From: Comamonadaceae bacterium OS-4
Lineage (GTDB): Bacteria; Pseudomonadota; Gammaproteobacteria; Burkholderiales; Burkholderiaceae_C
Direction: 5' to 3'
Length of the DNA stretch: 64,000 bases
NCBI GenBank assembly: GCA_027924025.1
Contig: AP026970.1
Span: 124,001 to 188,000 of the forward strand
The translations under genes were made by a program, and so were the position numbers. Positions 24,632-32,651 of this stretch are shown one piece after another. Within the stretch, counting starts at the first letter, position 1. Every line of letters begins with the position of its first letter. The notes beneath the pieces are model-generated. The model searched no databases. It was not told where the DNA came from and saw only the letters and a list, made by a program, of their open reading frames with translations.

Positions 24632-25525
24632 TCAAAACAGGGAAACGATATGCGCGTCTTCCAACATGGATCTCATGTTGCCTAGGGCCAGCACCAAGTC
24701 TTCCAGAGAGCCGCCTAGTCGTTGCTGCACAAAGTCGGGGAACTCCTCCACATGGGTGTTTCCCGCAAAACCGAGTTCTAACTGTTTGCTGATCTGATTA
24801 GCGGCAAACACACATGCACAAAGACTGGTATCCCGAAGCTCTGGGCCGTGCTGGTAGCGGATAGCCTCGGTCAGCTGCGTGGGAAACTGCCATTTCTCGA
24901 CCAACATCGCACCTACAGTGGCATGATCCACGCCGATGATTTTGCGCAATGCTATATGAAGCGATTCACCTTGCTCTTGGCTATTGCGAAGGGCGATGCG
25001 GAATTCAACAGGCTTGAATTGAGCCAGTACTATTTTTCCAAAGTCGTGCAGTAGCCCTGCGATGAAGCAGTCAACGGGATCTGCGTCGGGCACTCTGAAG
25101 GCCAAGTGCTTCGCAACTCCCGCAGTGGACAGGCAATGCTGCAAGTACGGCTGTACTTCAAAGCCTGCAGGGTTCTTCTGGGGCAGGGCGCCTATAGCCG
25201 CAATAGCCAGGGCTAGGTTCTTGATGGTGTTGAAACCCAAATAGACGACGGCATGGTCGAGAGAGGAAATCTTCTTGGGCAAACTGTAGTAAGACGAGTT
25301 GACTATGCGAAGGATCCTCACCGTGACTACAGGATCCTTGCCAATTACCTGTACCAGATCCTTAGGCGTGCAATTGATATCTTGAGTCAGGATCAAAACT
25401 TTGCGTACGCTCTCTGGAAAAGCCGGCATCGCTTCAACGGCCAAGATAAGCTTTTGTGCCAATATGGTACTTATCGATACGTCAGCGTCCATCGTCGGTT
25501 TTCTCTGGTGCGCCTGATCCGGCAT
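24632..25525 (-). CDS. HDOD-domain signalling protein, convergent paralogue
   Basis: A 297-aa HDOD protein, a paralogue of the product of 23761-24624 with the same landmarks: IGKDPVVTVRILRIVNSSYY, VVYLGFNTIKNLALA and AGLLHDFGKIVL. The ATG at 25525 has no clear ribosome site. The ATG at 25492 (MDADVSIS), 11 codons later, may be the true start. It faces the signalling operon and closes the AT-richer island. It is probably separately controlled and could counter or duplicate the operon-encoded HDOD. Confidence 0.85.
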   Translation of the reverse strand: MPDQAHQRKPTMDADVSISTILAQKLILAVEAMPAFPESVRKVLILTQDINCTPKDLVQVIGKDPVVTVRILRIVNSSYYSLPKKISSLDHAVVYLGFNTIKNLALAIAAIGALPQKNPAGFEVQPYLQHCLSTAGVAKHLAFRVPDADPVDCFIAGLLHDFGKIVLAQFKPVEFRIALRNSQEQGESLHIALRKIIGVDHATVGAMLVEKWQFPTQLTEAIRYQHGPELRDTSLCACVFAANQISKQLELGFAGNTHVEEFPDFVQQRLGGSLEDLVLALGNMRSMLEDAHIVSLF

Positions 25526-25683
25526 TTGCAGATGCGATTACAGCACTTTGTTAATTTTCTGTCTTGTGCCTTGTCCTGGGGAACTGTAGTTCCTAAGCCT
25601 TTAGGTGGCTGACCGCGCCTTGCAGGCGAATTCACGTGCGCTGGGGAGATGGGCCTACTGCTGTGGGTCTTTAAGATCGGTGC

Positions 25684-26163
25684 ATGACTTCGTGCTCCAC
25701 CACTTCTGCTTCCCCTTTAGCTGCCCTGTATCCGCTCTTGTTTGTGGCCTTGTGGAGCACCGGTTTTATCGGGGCCAAGTTTGGTTTGCCGTATGTGGAG
25801 CCACTCACTTTTCTGACCGTGCGCTATGCCGCGGTGCTGGTGCTCATGGGTTTGGTGGTGTGGCACACGCGGGCGCCCTGGCCGTCCACATTGCGCGAGT
25901 GTGGGCACATTGCGGTCACTGGCGTGCTGGTGCACGCGGTGTACCTGGGTGGCGTGTTCATTGCCATCGGCCATGGGTTGCCTGCCGGAGTGGCGGCCAT
26001 TGTGGTGGGGTTGCAGCCCTTGCTCACCGCGTTGGGTGCCGGCTGGCTGCTGCGCGAAAAAGTGCGCGCCACGCAATGGGCCGGCCTCGCAGCTGGCTTT
26101 GCGGGCGTGGCGCTGGCGGGCATGGGGCTTACGGTGTTTGGCGTCTGGCTGGCGCGCAAGTAG
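25684..26163 (+). CDS. Half-size EamA/DMT-family membrane protein
   Basis: A 159-aa protein with about five spans that equals one EamA repeat (ALYPLLFVALWSTGFIGAKF ... GWLLREKVRATQWAGLAAGF). Most EamA transporters have two repeats in ~300 aa, so this may be a truncated gene or a genuine half-transporter that dimerises. The stop is followed directly by a copy of the dispersed motif, which would fit loss of the 3' half at that point. No second half is found downstream. Substrate unknown. Confidence 0.7.
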   Translation: MTSCSTTSASPLAALYPLLFVALWSTGFIGAKFGLPYVEPLTFLTVRYAAVLVLMGLVVWHTRAPWPSTLRECGHIAVTGVLVHAVYLGGVFIAIGHGLPAGVAAIVVGLQPLLTALGAGWLLREKVRATQWAGLAAGFAGVALAGMGLTVFGVWLARK

Positions 26164-26165
26164 AT

Positions 26166-26216
26166 GTTGCTATTGATTTGATAGCTGCTAGCGCAATCAA
26201 ATATTGCGCTAGCAGC
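26166..26216. repeat. Dispersed motif copy with a perfect 14-bp stem, likely terminator
   Basis: GTTGCTATTGATTTGATA leads into a perfect inverted repeat: GCTGCTAGCGCAAT (26184-26197), loop CAAAT, ATTGCGCTAGCAGC (26203-26216). It fills the gap between the convergent EamA-like and sulfate-binding-protein genes and probably ends both transcripts, though the T-run is poor. Confidence 0.8.
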
Positions 26217-26224
26217 CAATTTCA

Positions 26225-27277
26225 TTACTTTTTGGCGTAGATCTGGTCAAAGCTGGCGCCGTCGGCAAAGTGGGCTTTGTCGGCTTTGTCCCAGCCGCCG
26301 AAGGCCTGGTCGATGGTGAACAGGTTGATCTTGGGGAACTGCTTGGCGTATTTGGCCTGCGCTTTGGTGGAGACGGCAGGGCGGTAGAAGTGTTTGCCGG
26401 CAAGGTCTTGGCCTTCTTCGCTGTACAGGTACTTCAGGTATTCCTCGGCCGCAACACGGGTGCCTTTTTTGTCTACGTTCTTGTCGACCACGGCCACGGC
26501 TGGTTCGGCTAGGATGGACAGGCTAGGGGCCACCACATCGAACTTGGAACCGAACTCTTTTTCCAGCAAATAGGCCTCGTTCTCCCAGGCGATCAGCACG
26601 TCGCCCTGGTTGCGCTGGGCAAAACTGATGGTGGAGCCACGGGCGCCGGTGTCCAGAATCGGCACGTTGCCGTACAGCTTGGCAACGAACTCTTTGGCCT
26701 TGGCATCGCTGCCGAACTTGCGCTTGGCAAATTCCCACGCGGCCAGGTAGTTCCAGCGGGCGCCGCCACTGGTTTTGGGGTTGGGGGTAATGACCTTCAC
26801 ATCGGGGCGGATCAAATCATCCCAGTCCTTGATGCCTTTGGGGTTGCCCTCGCGCACCGCCAATACGATGGTGGAGGTGTAGGGCGAGGCGTTGTGCGGC
26901 AGGCGCTTTTGCCAGTCGGCGTTGATCCAGCCCCCGTTGCGGGCTACCGCGTCGGTGTCGCCGGCCAGCGCGAGGGTGGCGACGTCAGCATCCAACCCGT
27001 CGATGATGGAGCGGGCCTGTTTGCCCGAGCCGCCGTGGCTTTGCTTGATGGTCACACCCTGGCCGGACTTGGCCTTCCAGTACTTGGCAAACGCGGCGTT
27101 GAACTCGACATAAAACTCCCGGGTCGGGTCATACGACACGTTGAGCAGGGTGATGCTTTGTTGCGCAAAGGCCTGGCCTGTGGATGCCGCGATGGCGCCA
27201 GCGAGTACCAGCGTGCCGAAACCGCGGCGGGAGAGGGGGGCGCTGCGTGGCGCAGTGGCAATAGATGCAAAGGGCAT
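26225..27277 (-). CDS. Second sulfate-binding protein, Tat-exported, orphan
   Basis: A 350-aa periplasmic binding protein of the Sbp/CysP family. After a twin-arginine leader ([18 protein letters not shown]) the mature part starts [16 protein letters not shown] and contains [19 protein letters not shown] chose the ATG at 27277, which has TGGAG upstream. It is a paralogue of sbp (2215-3216) but has no permease or ATPase genes next to it. It probably feeds the CysTWA complex encoded elsewhere or binds a related oxyanion. The Tat route differs from the Sec leader of the first copy. Confidence 0.92.
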   Translation of the reverse strand: MPFASIATAPRSAPLSRRGFGTLVLAGAIAASTGQAFAQQSITLLNVSYDPTREFYVEFNAAFAKYWKAKSGQGVTIKQSHGGSGKQARSIIDGLDADVATLALAGDTDAVARNGGWINADWQKRLPHNASPYTSTIVLAVREGNPKGIKDWDDLIRPDVKVITPNPKTSGGARWNYLAAWEFAKRKFGSDAKAKEFVAKLYGNVPILDTGARGSTISFAQRNQGDVLIAWENEAYLLEKEFGSKFDVVAPSLSILAEPAVAVVDKNVDKKGTRVAAEEYLKYLYSEEGQDLAGKHFYRPAVSTKAQAKYAKQFPKINLFTIDQAFGGWDKADKAHFADGASFDQIYAKK

Positions 27278-27656
27278 ATCAACTCCAGAAATCAACGCGT
27301 TAATGCGATAAGGGAGATTCTGGAAGCCCTGCGTTAAAACTGGAACTACGGAATTTTCAGTTCTAAATAACTAAAACATCCTTAGAGAGGGTTTGAGCGC
27401 GCCAAAGAAGGGGCTGTACCCCGTTCCACGCGCCGCGGCGGGTGCCGGGCTTCTCTGCCCGAAGTTCGCAAAAATTTCACCAGACCAATACGTTATCGCA
27501 TCTGTGTGGGAAAACCCTAGTCACTCACTGCATCAAAATACCGCTAATTGTGCCCAGAGTATCAACCTCCCCAAGGGCCAACTTCTACTATTCAGCCCTG
27601 TCGATGCACGCTAGGCATTGGCTGAACCCCCGAAATCAACAACAGGAGACAGTTAC
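27278..27656. other. 379-bp divergent intergenic region, sbp2 / polyol importer
   Basis: No gene is seen. An inverted pair GAACT (27343-27347) and AGTTC (27359-27363) with an 11-bp spacer lies about 66 bp upstream of the sulfate-binding gene and could be a LysR-type site. Nearer the polyol operon there is a GGGC/GCCC hairpin around 27447-27461 and the ribosome site ACAGGAGAC before 27657. Operators for the AraC regulator at 34108 probably lie here but cannot be picked out. Confidence 0.4.
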
Positions 27657-28961
27657 ATGAAACTCAAAGCGTCTTTAGCTTTGGCCTTCGGCTTGGTAGC
27701 CAGTGCTGCGTTTGCGCAGACAGAGTTGGTCGTCGCGACGGTGAACAACGGTCACATGGTCGAAATGCAGAAGCTCAGCAAGAACTTCGAAACCGCCAAT
27801 CCCGACATCAAGCTCAAGTGGGTGACCCTGGAAGAAGGCGTGCTGCGCCAGCGCGTGACCACCGACATCGCCACCAAAGGCGGCCAGTTTGATGTGATGA
27901 CCATCGGCATGTACGAAACCCCGATCTGGGGCAAAAAAGGCTGGCTGCAGGAACTGAAGACCGATGCCAAGTACGACGCGGACGACATCCTGCCCGCCAT
28001 GCGCAATGGTTTGAGCGTGGACGGCAAGATGTTTGCGGTGCCTTTCTACGGTGAATCCTCCATGCTGATGTACCGCAAGGACCTGGCTGACAAGGCTGGC
28101 ATCAAAGTGGCCGACAAGCCCACTTGGACCGACATCAAGGCCCTGGCTGCCAAAATCCATGATCCCAAGAACGGCGTGTACGGCATCTGCCTGCGCGGCA
28201 AGCCGGGCTGGGGTGACAACATGGCCTTCCTGAGCACTTTGGTGAACACCAACGGCGGCCAGTGGTTTGACATGCAGTGGAAGCCTCAGCTGGAGAGCAA
28301 GCCTTGGAAGGACTCCATCAACTTCTATGTGGACCTGCTCAAGAACTACGGCCCTCCCGGCTCGTCTGCCAACAGCTTCAACGAAATCCTGGCTCTGTAC
28401 AACGAAGGCAAGTGCGGCATGTGGATCGACGCGACCATTGCAGCGTCGTTCATCACCGACCCCAAGCAGTCCAAAGTGGCTGACAAGGTGGCATTCGCGC
28501 AAGCACCCACCGCTGTGACCCCCAAGGGTGCCAACTGGTTGTGGGCATGGGCACTGGCGATTCCTGCTGGCTCCAAGAAGGTGGACGCTGCCACCAAGTT
28601 CGTGACCTGGGCGACGTCCAAGGAGTACATCGAGCTGGTGGCCAAGACCAATGGTTGGGCGCATGTGCCTACCGGTACCCGCAAGAGCACTTACGCCAAT
28701 GCTGAGTTCCAGAAGGCTGCCAAGTTTGCAGCTGCAGAAAAAGCAGCCATCGACTCCGCCAACCCGAACGACAGCACATTGCCCAAGAGCCCGTATGTCG
28801 GCGTGCAGTTCGCGGCGATTCCCGAGTTCCAGGCCATCGGCGCCACCGTGGGTCAGGAAATGAGTGCCGCACTGGCCGGCAAGAAGTCGGTAGACGCAGC
28901 CTTGAAGGCCTCTCAAGTCGCGGCAGAGCGCGAAATGAAGAAGGCTGGCTACTACAAGTAA
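27657..28961 (+). CDS. Polyol ABC transporter substrate-binding protein (SmoE/MtlE-like)
   Basis: A 434-aa periplasmic binding protein of the extracellular family 1 type. A Sec leader ending ASAAFAQ is followed by TELVVATVNNGHMVEMQKLS. The stretches IGMYETPIWGKKGWLQEL and GICLRGKPGWGDNMAF are characteristic of sorbitol/mannitol binding proteins SmoE/MtlE. It is the first gene of an operon with two permeases, an ATPase and two polyol dehydrogenases. The dehydrogenases suggest the ligand may be a pentitol such as D-arabinitol or ribitol as well as hexitols; this is inference. ATG 27657 has AGGAGAC. Confidence 0.92.
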   Translation: MKLKASLALAFGLVASAAFAQTELVVATVNNGHMVEMQKLSKNFETANPDIKLKWVTLEEGVLRQRVTTDIATKGGQFDVMTIGMYETPIWGKKGWLQELKTDAKYDADDILPAMRNGLSVDGKMFAVPFYGESSMLMYRKDLADKAGIKVADKPTWTDIKALAAKIHDPKNGVYGICLRGKPGWGDNMAFLSTLVNTNGGQWFDMQWKPQLESKPWKDSINFYVDLLKNYGPPGSSANSFNEILALYNEGKCGMWIDATIAASFITDPKQSKVADKVAFAQAPTAVTPKGANWLWAWALAIPAGSKKVDAATKFVTWATSKEYIELVAKTNGWAHVPTGTRKSTYANAEFQKAAKFAAAEKAAIDSANPNDSTLPKSPYVGVQFAAIPEFQAIGATVGQEMSAALAGKKSVDAALKASQVAAEREMKKAGYYK

Positions 28962-28987
28962 GCATCTCTCCGGTAGGTTGACTTTTA

Positions 28988-29011
28988 GGCGCGCGGGGGA
29001 ACCTGCGCGCC
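28988..29011 (+). terminator. Hairpin after the binding-protein gene, likely attenuator
   Basis: GGCGCGC (28988-28994) pairs with GCGCGCC (29005-29011), followed by CTTTTA. Placed between the binding-protein gene and the permeases, it could lower downstream expression relative to the abundant binding protein or protect its mRNA 3' end. Confidence 0.7.
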
Positions 29012-29081
29012 CTTTTATGTCACGTTTTCCGCTGCTGTCCATGCTCGTGTGGACCGGCCACTCTCACTGAGAGACATCTTC

Positions 29082-29942
29082 ATGAACCGATTTATCCCCC
29101 GCGCACTCATGGCGCCGGCAGTGATCACCCTCTTTCTGTGGATGATCGTGCCCCTGGTGATGACCATTTATTTCTCGGTCATCCGATACAACCTGATGCA
29201 GCCCGACCAGACCGGCTTCATTGGCTTGGAGAATTTTGAATACTTCGTGACCGACCCCTCGTTCGGCACGGCGGTGCTCAACACCTTGCTGCTGCTGGGC
29301 AGCGTGATCCTGATCACGGTGGTGTTGGGTAGCCTGATTGCGCTGCTGATTGACGATCCGTTCCCCGGCCGCGGCCTGGTGCGCATTTTGTTGATCTCGC
29401 CCTTTTTTGTCATGCCCACGGTGAACGCTTTGCTGTGGAAGCACATGATGATGAACCCGATTTATGGGGTGCTGGCCCAGGTGTGGCTCTTCTTCGGCGG
29501 CACGCCGGTGGACTGGTTGACCGACTTCCCGCTGCTCAGCGTGATCATCATCGTGTCGTGGCAATGGCTGCCGTTTGCGACGCTGATCTTCATCACCTCG
29601 CTCCAGAGCATGAACCGCGAGCAGCTGGAAGCCTCCCGCATGGACGGCGCTAACTACCTGCAGCAACTGCGCTACCTCTACCTGCCGCACATGGCCCGCT
29701 CGGTGGCGGTGGTGGTGATGATTGAAATGATCTTTTTGCTCAGCGTGTTCGCCGAGATCTACACCACCACCGGTGGTGGCCCGGGCGATGCGAGCACCAA
29801 TGTGGCCTTCCTGATCTTCAAGCAGGCGCTGTTGAACTTTGATGCCGGTGTGGCCTCCGCAGGTGCTTTGTTTGCCGTGGTGCTGGCCAATATTGCCGCC
29901 GTATTCCTGATCCGCATGGTCGGCAAGAACCTCGATAAGTGA
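29082..29942 (+). CDS. Polyol ABC transporter permease (SmoF/MtlF-like)
   Basis: A 286-aa inner-membrane permease with six spans. The EAA motif region reads REQLEASRMDGANYLQQLRYLYLPHM, as in sugar and polyol importers of the MalF type. The ATG at 29082 is preceded by GAGAGA. An in-frame start at 29049 would add 11 unlikely residues. It is 7 bp upstream of the second permease, with which it forms the channel. Confidence 0.93.
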   Translation: MNRFIPRALMAPAVITLFLWMIVPLVMTIYFSVIRYNLMQPDQTGFIGLENFEYFVTDPSFGTAVLNTLLLLGSVILITVVLGSLIALLIDDPFPGRGLVRILLISPFFVMPTVNALLWKHMMMNPIYGVLAQVWLFFGGTPVDWLTDFPLLSVIIIVSWQWLPFATLIFITSLQSMNREQLEASRMDGANYLQQLRYLYLPHMARSVAVVVMIEMIFLLSVFAEIYTTTGGGPGDASTNVAFLIFKQALLNFDAGVASAGALFAVVLANIAAVFLIRMVGKNLDK

Positions 29943-29949
29943 GTTGCAG

Positions 29950-30780
29950 ATGACACACGCTAAATCTTTCCCCTGGCTGCATTGGCTGCGCACGGTGGTG
30001 GCCTGGTTGGTCACGCTGCTCTTGTTTTTCCCCTTGGGCTGGCTGGTGCTGACTGCCTTCAAGACGGAGCTGCAAGCCATCTCGGTGCCACCGCTGGTGT
30101 TGTTCACCCCGACCTTGGAGAACTTTCAGATCGTGCAGGAGCGCAGCGACTACATGCTCTACGCCACCAACTCGCTGATCACCAGTGTGGCCTCCACCAT
30201 TCTGGGTTTGCTGCTGGCTTTCCCCGCGGCCTATGCGATGGCCTTCTTCAAGGGCAAGTACACCAAAGACATCCTGATGTGGATGCTCTCGACCAAGATG
30301 ATGCCCGCCGTGGGGGCCCTGGTGCCGGTGTATGTGATGGCGCAAACCAGTGGCTTGTTGGACACCCGCACAGGCTTGGTAATTGTGTTCACCCTGTCCA
30401 ACCTGCCCATCATGGTGTGGATGCTGTATTCGTACCTGAAGGAGATCCCGAACGAGATTCTGGAAGCCTCCCGCATGGATGGCGCCACGCTGTGGAGCGA
30501 GTTCCGCTACGTGCTGCTGCCCCTCACCATGGGCGGCCTAGCGTCTACCGGTTTGCTGACCCTGGTGCTGAGCTGGAACGAGGCTTTCTGGTCGCTCAAC
30601 CTGAGCGCCGCCAAGGCCGGCACGCTGGCCACGCTGATCGCCAGCTACTCCAGCCCGGAGGGCCTGTTCTGGGCCAAGTTGTCGGCAGCGTCCTTCATGG
30701 CCATCGGCCCCATCGTGGTCTTCGGCTGGTTCAGCCAGAAGCAGCTCGTCCAAGGCCTGACCTTCGGCGCCGTCAAGTAA
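29950..30780 (+). CDS. Polyol ABC transporter permease (SmoG/MtlG-like)
   Basis: A 276-aa six-span permease of the MalG type. The EAA loop reads NEILEASRMDGATLWSEFRYV. TKMMPAVGALVPVYVMAQTSGLLDT is typical of mannitol/sorbitol systems. I chose the ATG at 29950. A TTG six bases earlier is in frame but less likely. It is followed after 31 bp by the ATPase gene with an AGGAGA site. Confidence 0.93.
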   Translation: MTHAKSFPWLHWLRTVVAWLVTLLLFFPLGWLVLTAFKTELQAISVPPLVLFTPTLENFQIVQERSDYMLYATNSLITSVASTILGLLLAFPAAYAMAFFKGKYTKDILMWMLSTKMMPAVGALVPVYVMAQTSGLLDTRTGLVIVFTLSNLPIMVWMLYSYLKEIPNEILEASRMDGATLWSEFRYVLLPLTMGGLASTGLLTLVLSWNEAFWSLNLSAAKAGTLATLIASYSSPEGLFWAKLSAASFMAIGPIVVFGWFSQKQLVQGLTFGAVK

Positions 30781-30811
30781 CAAATAAAGATCAGATCAGG
30801 AGACCTCATTC

Positions 30812-31855
30812 ATGTCTTACCTCCAACTCAGCGGCGTTGAAAAGCTGTTCGGCGAACACCGTGTCATCAAGGGCATTGACCTGGCCATCAAGCAGGGCGA
30901 ATTTGTGGTGTTTGTGGGCCCGTCCGGCTGCGGCAAGTCCACGCTCTTGCGCCTGATTGCCGGCCTGGAAACCATCGATGGCGGCAGCCTGCAGCTCGAT
31001 GGCCGCGACATCACCCACCAGCCCTCCAGCAAGCGCGACCTCGCCATGGTGTTCCAGAGCTATGCGCTCTACCCGCACATGAGCGTGTTCGAGAACATGA
31101 GCTTTGCGCTCAAGCTGGCCAATGTGGACCCCGCCATCATCAAAGACAAGGTGGACCGCGCCGCCAAGATCCTGAACCTGACCAACTACCTGCAGCGCAC
31201 ACCCAAAGAGCTGTCCGGCGGGCAGCGTCAGCGTGTGGCGATCGGCCGCGCCATCGTGCGGGCCCCCAAGGTGTTTTTGTTTGACGAGCCGCTCTCCAAC
31301 CTCGATGCAGCACTGCGCGGCCAGACGCGTATCGAGATTGCCAAGCTGCACCGTGACCTGGGCGCCACCACCATCTATGTGACGCACGACCAGGTGGAAG
31401 CCATGACGCTGGCTGACCGCGTGGTGGTGCTGCGCGACGGCAACATCGAGCAAGTGGGCACACCGCTGGAGCTGTATGACCGCCCGGCCAACCAGTTTGT
31501 GGCCCAGTTCATCGGCACCCCGCAAATGAATGTGGTCGAAGCCGCCAAGCTACCTTCGGTGACCACCGTGGCCGGTGTGCAGGTGCCTGCGCTGGGTTCC
31601 ATCGGCTTGCGGCCGGAGAGCATCATGCTGGTGCCGGCCGGCGAGGGGGCCGTACAAGCCAAGGTAGAGCTGATTGAAGCGCTGGGAGCCGAGACCCTGA
31701 TTTACGTGACCACCCAGAGTGGCGCCCAACTGGTGGCCCGCCTGAACACCCGCACCGAGCTGCATGTGGGCGGCGACGTAGGCGTGCAGATCGATGCAGA
31801 CGCGGCCCACTTGTTTGATGCCAACGGCCGTGTTGTAGCCGCGGGCGCACTGTGA
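30812..31855 (+). CDS. Polyol ABC transporter ATP-binding protein (SmoK/MtlK/UgpC-like)
   Basis: A 347-aa ATPase of the MalK/UgpC class: Walker A GPSGCGKST (~36-44), signature [17 protein letters not shown], Walker B VFLFDEPLSNLDA and switch His in VTHDQVEAMTL. A C-terminal TOBE-like domain (~235-347) may bind regulators. Its TGA overlaps the ATG of the SDR gene (TGATG), indicating translational coupling with the dehydrogenase. Confidence 0.94.
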   Translation: MSYLQLSGVEKLFGEHRVIKGIDLAIKQGEFVVFVGPSGCGKSTLLRLIAGLETIDGGSLQLDGRDITHQPSSKRDLAMVFQSYALYPHMSVFENMSFALKLANVDPAIIKDKVDRAAKILNLTNYLQRTPKELSGGQRQRVAIGRAIVRAPKVFLFDEPLSNLDAALRGQTRIEIAKLHRDLGATTIYVTHDQVEAMTLADRVVVLRDGNIEQVGTPLELYDRPANQFVAQFIGTPQMNVVEAAKLPSVTTVAGVQVPALGSIGLRPESIMLVPAGEGAVQAKVELIEALGAETLIYVTTQSGAQLVARLNTRTELHVGGDVGVQIDADAAHLFDANGRVVAAGAL

Positions 31856-32607
31856 TGTCCGCAGCTATGACATCTCTCCCACAGCAACCCCTTCAAGGCC
31901 AAGTGGCAGCTGTCACTGGTGCTGCCTCGGGCATTGGCTTTGCCAGCGCGAGCGCCATGGTTCAAGCCGGTGCCCGCGTGGTGCTGATTGACCGTGACCG
32001 TGCTGCACTAGACAAAGCCTGCGCCACCCTGGGCTCCCAAGCGGTGCCTCTGGTGCTGGACCTGCTGGACCGCGACCAGTGCGCCAGCTTGCTCACCCAA
32101 GTGCTGGCTCTCGAGGGCCGCTTGGATGTGTTCCACGCCAACGCCGGCCTGTATGTGGGCGGCGACCTGGTCGACAACGACCCGGACGCCATAGACCGCA
32201 TGCTCAACTTGAACGTGAATGTGGTGATGAAGAACGTGCACAACGTGCTGCCCCACATGATCGCGCGGGGCTCGGGCGACATCATCGTGACCAGCTCACT
32301 CGCAGCGCACTTTCCTACCCCCTGGGAGCCGGTGTATTCGTCGTCCAAGTGGGCTATCGACTGCTTTGTGCAGACGGTGCGCCGCCAAGTGTTCAAGCAC
32401 GGCCTGCGCGTGGGCTCGATTTCGCCGGGGCCGGTTATTACCTCTTTGTTGTCCGATTGGCCTGCTGACAAGCTCGCAGAGGCTAAGGCCAAAGGCAGCC
32501 TGCTCGAAGCCTCCGAGGTCGCTGATGTGGTGATCTTCATGCTGACCCGCCCACGCGGCATGACCATCCGCGACGTCGTGATGATGCCCACCCAGTTTGA
32601 TCTCTAA
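31855..32607 (+). CDS. Short-chain polyol dehydrogenase, ribitol-dehydrogenase-like
   Basis: A 250-aa NAD(P)-dependent SDR. The cofactor motif TGAASGIG (~21-28), NAG (HANAGLY) and the active site TSSLAAHF with YSSSK are intact. The C-terminal half (WEPVYSSSKWAIDCFVQTVR and SISPGPVITSLLSDWP) resembles ribitol 2-dehydrogenase of Klebsiella more than generic sorbitol dehydrogenases. It probably oxidises a pentitol or hexitol to the 2-ketose. Coupled to the ATPase gene and 44 bp before the DalD-like gene. Confidence 0.85.
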   Translation: MSAAMTSLPQQPLQGQVAAVTGAASGIGFASASAMVQAGARVVLIDRDRAALDKACATLGSQAVPLVLDLLDRDQCASLLTQVLALEGRLDVFHANAGLYVGGDLVDNDPDAIDRMLNLNVNVVMKNVHNVLPHMIARGSGDIIVTSSLAAHFPTPWEPVYSSSKWAIDCFVQTVRRQVFKHGLRVGSISPGPVITSLLSDWPADKLAEAKAKGSLLEASEVADVVIFMLTRPRGMTIRDVVMMPTQFDL

Positions 32608-32651
32608 GCGATTTCTAAGCGACCCCCGATTCATTTTTTTCACGCCTGACC

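Noticed and set aside
18541-25610. Genomic island with integrase or attachment sites
   Set aside because: Composition differs from the flanks, but no integrase, tRNA, transposase or direct-repeat ends were found, so a mobile element is not called.
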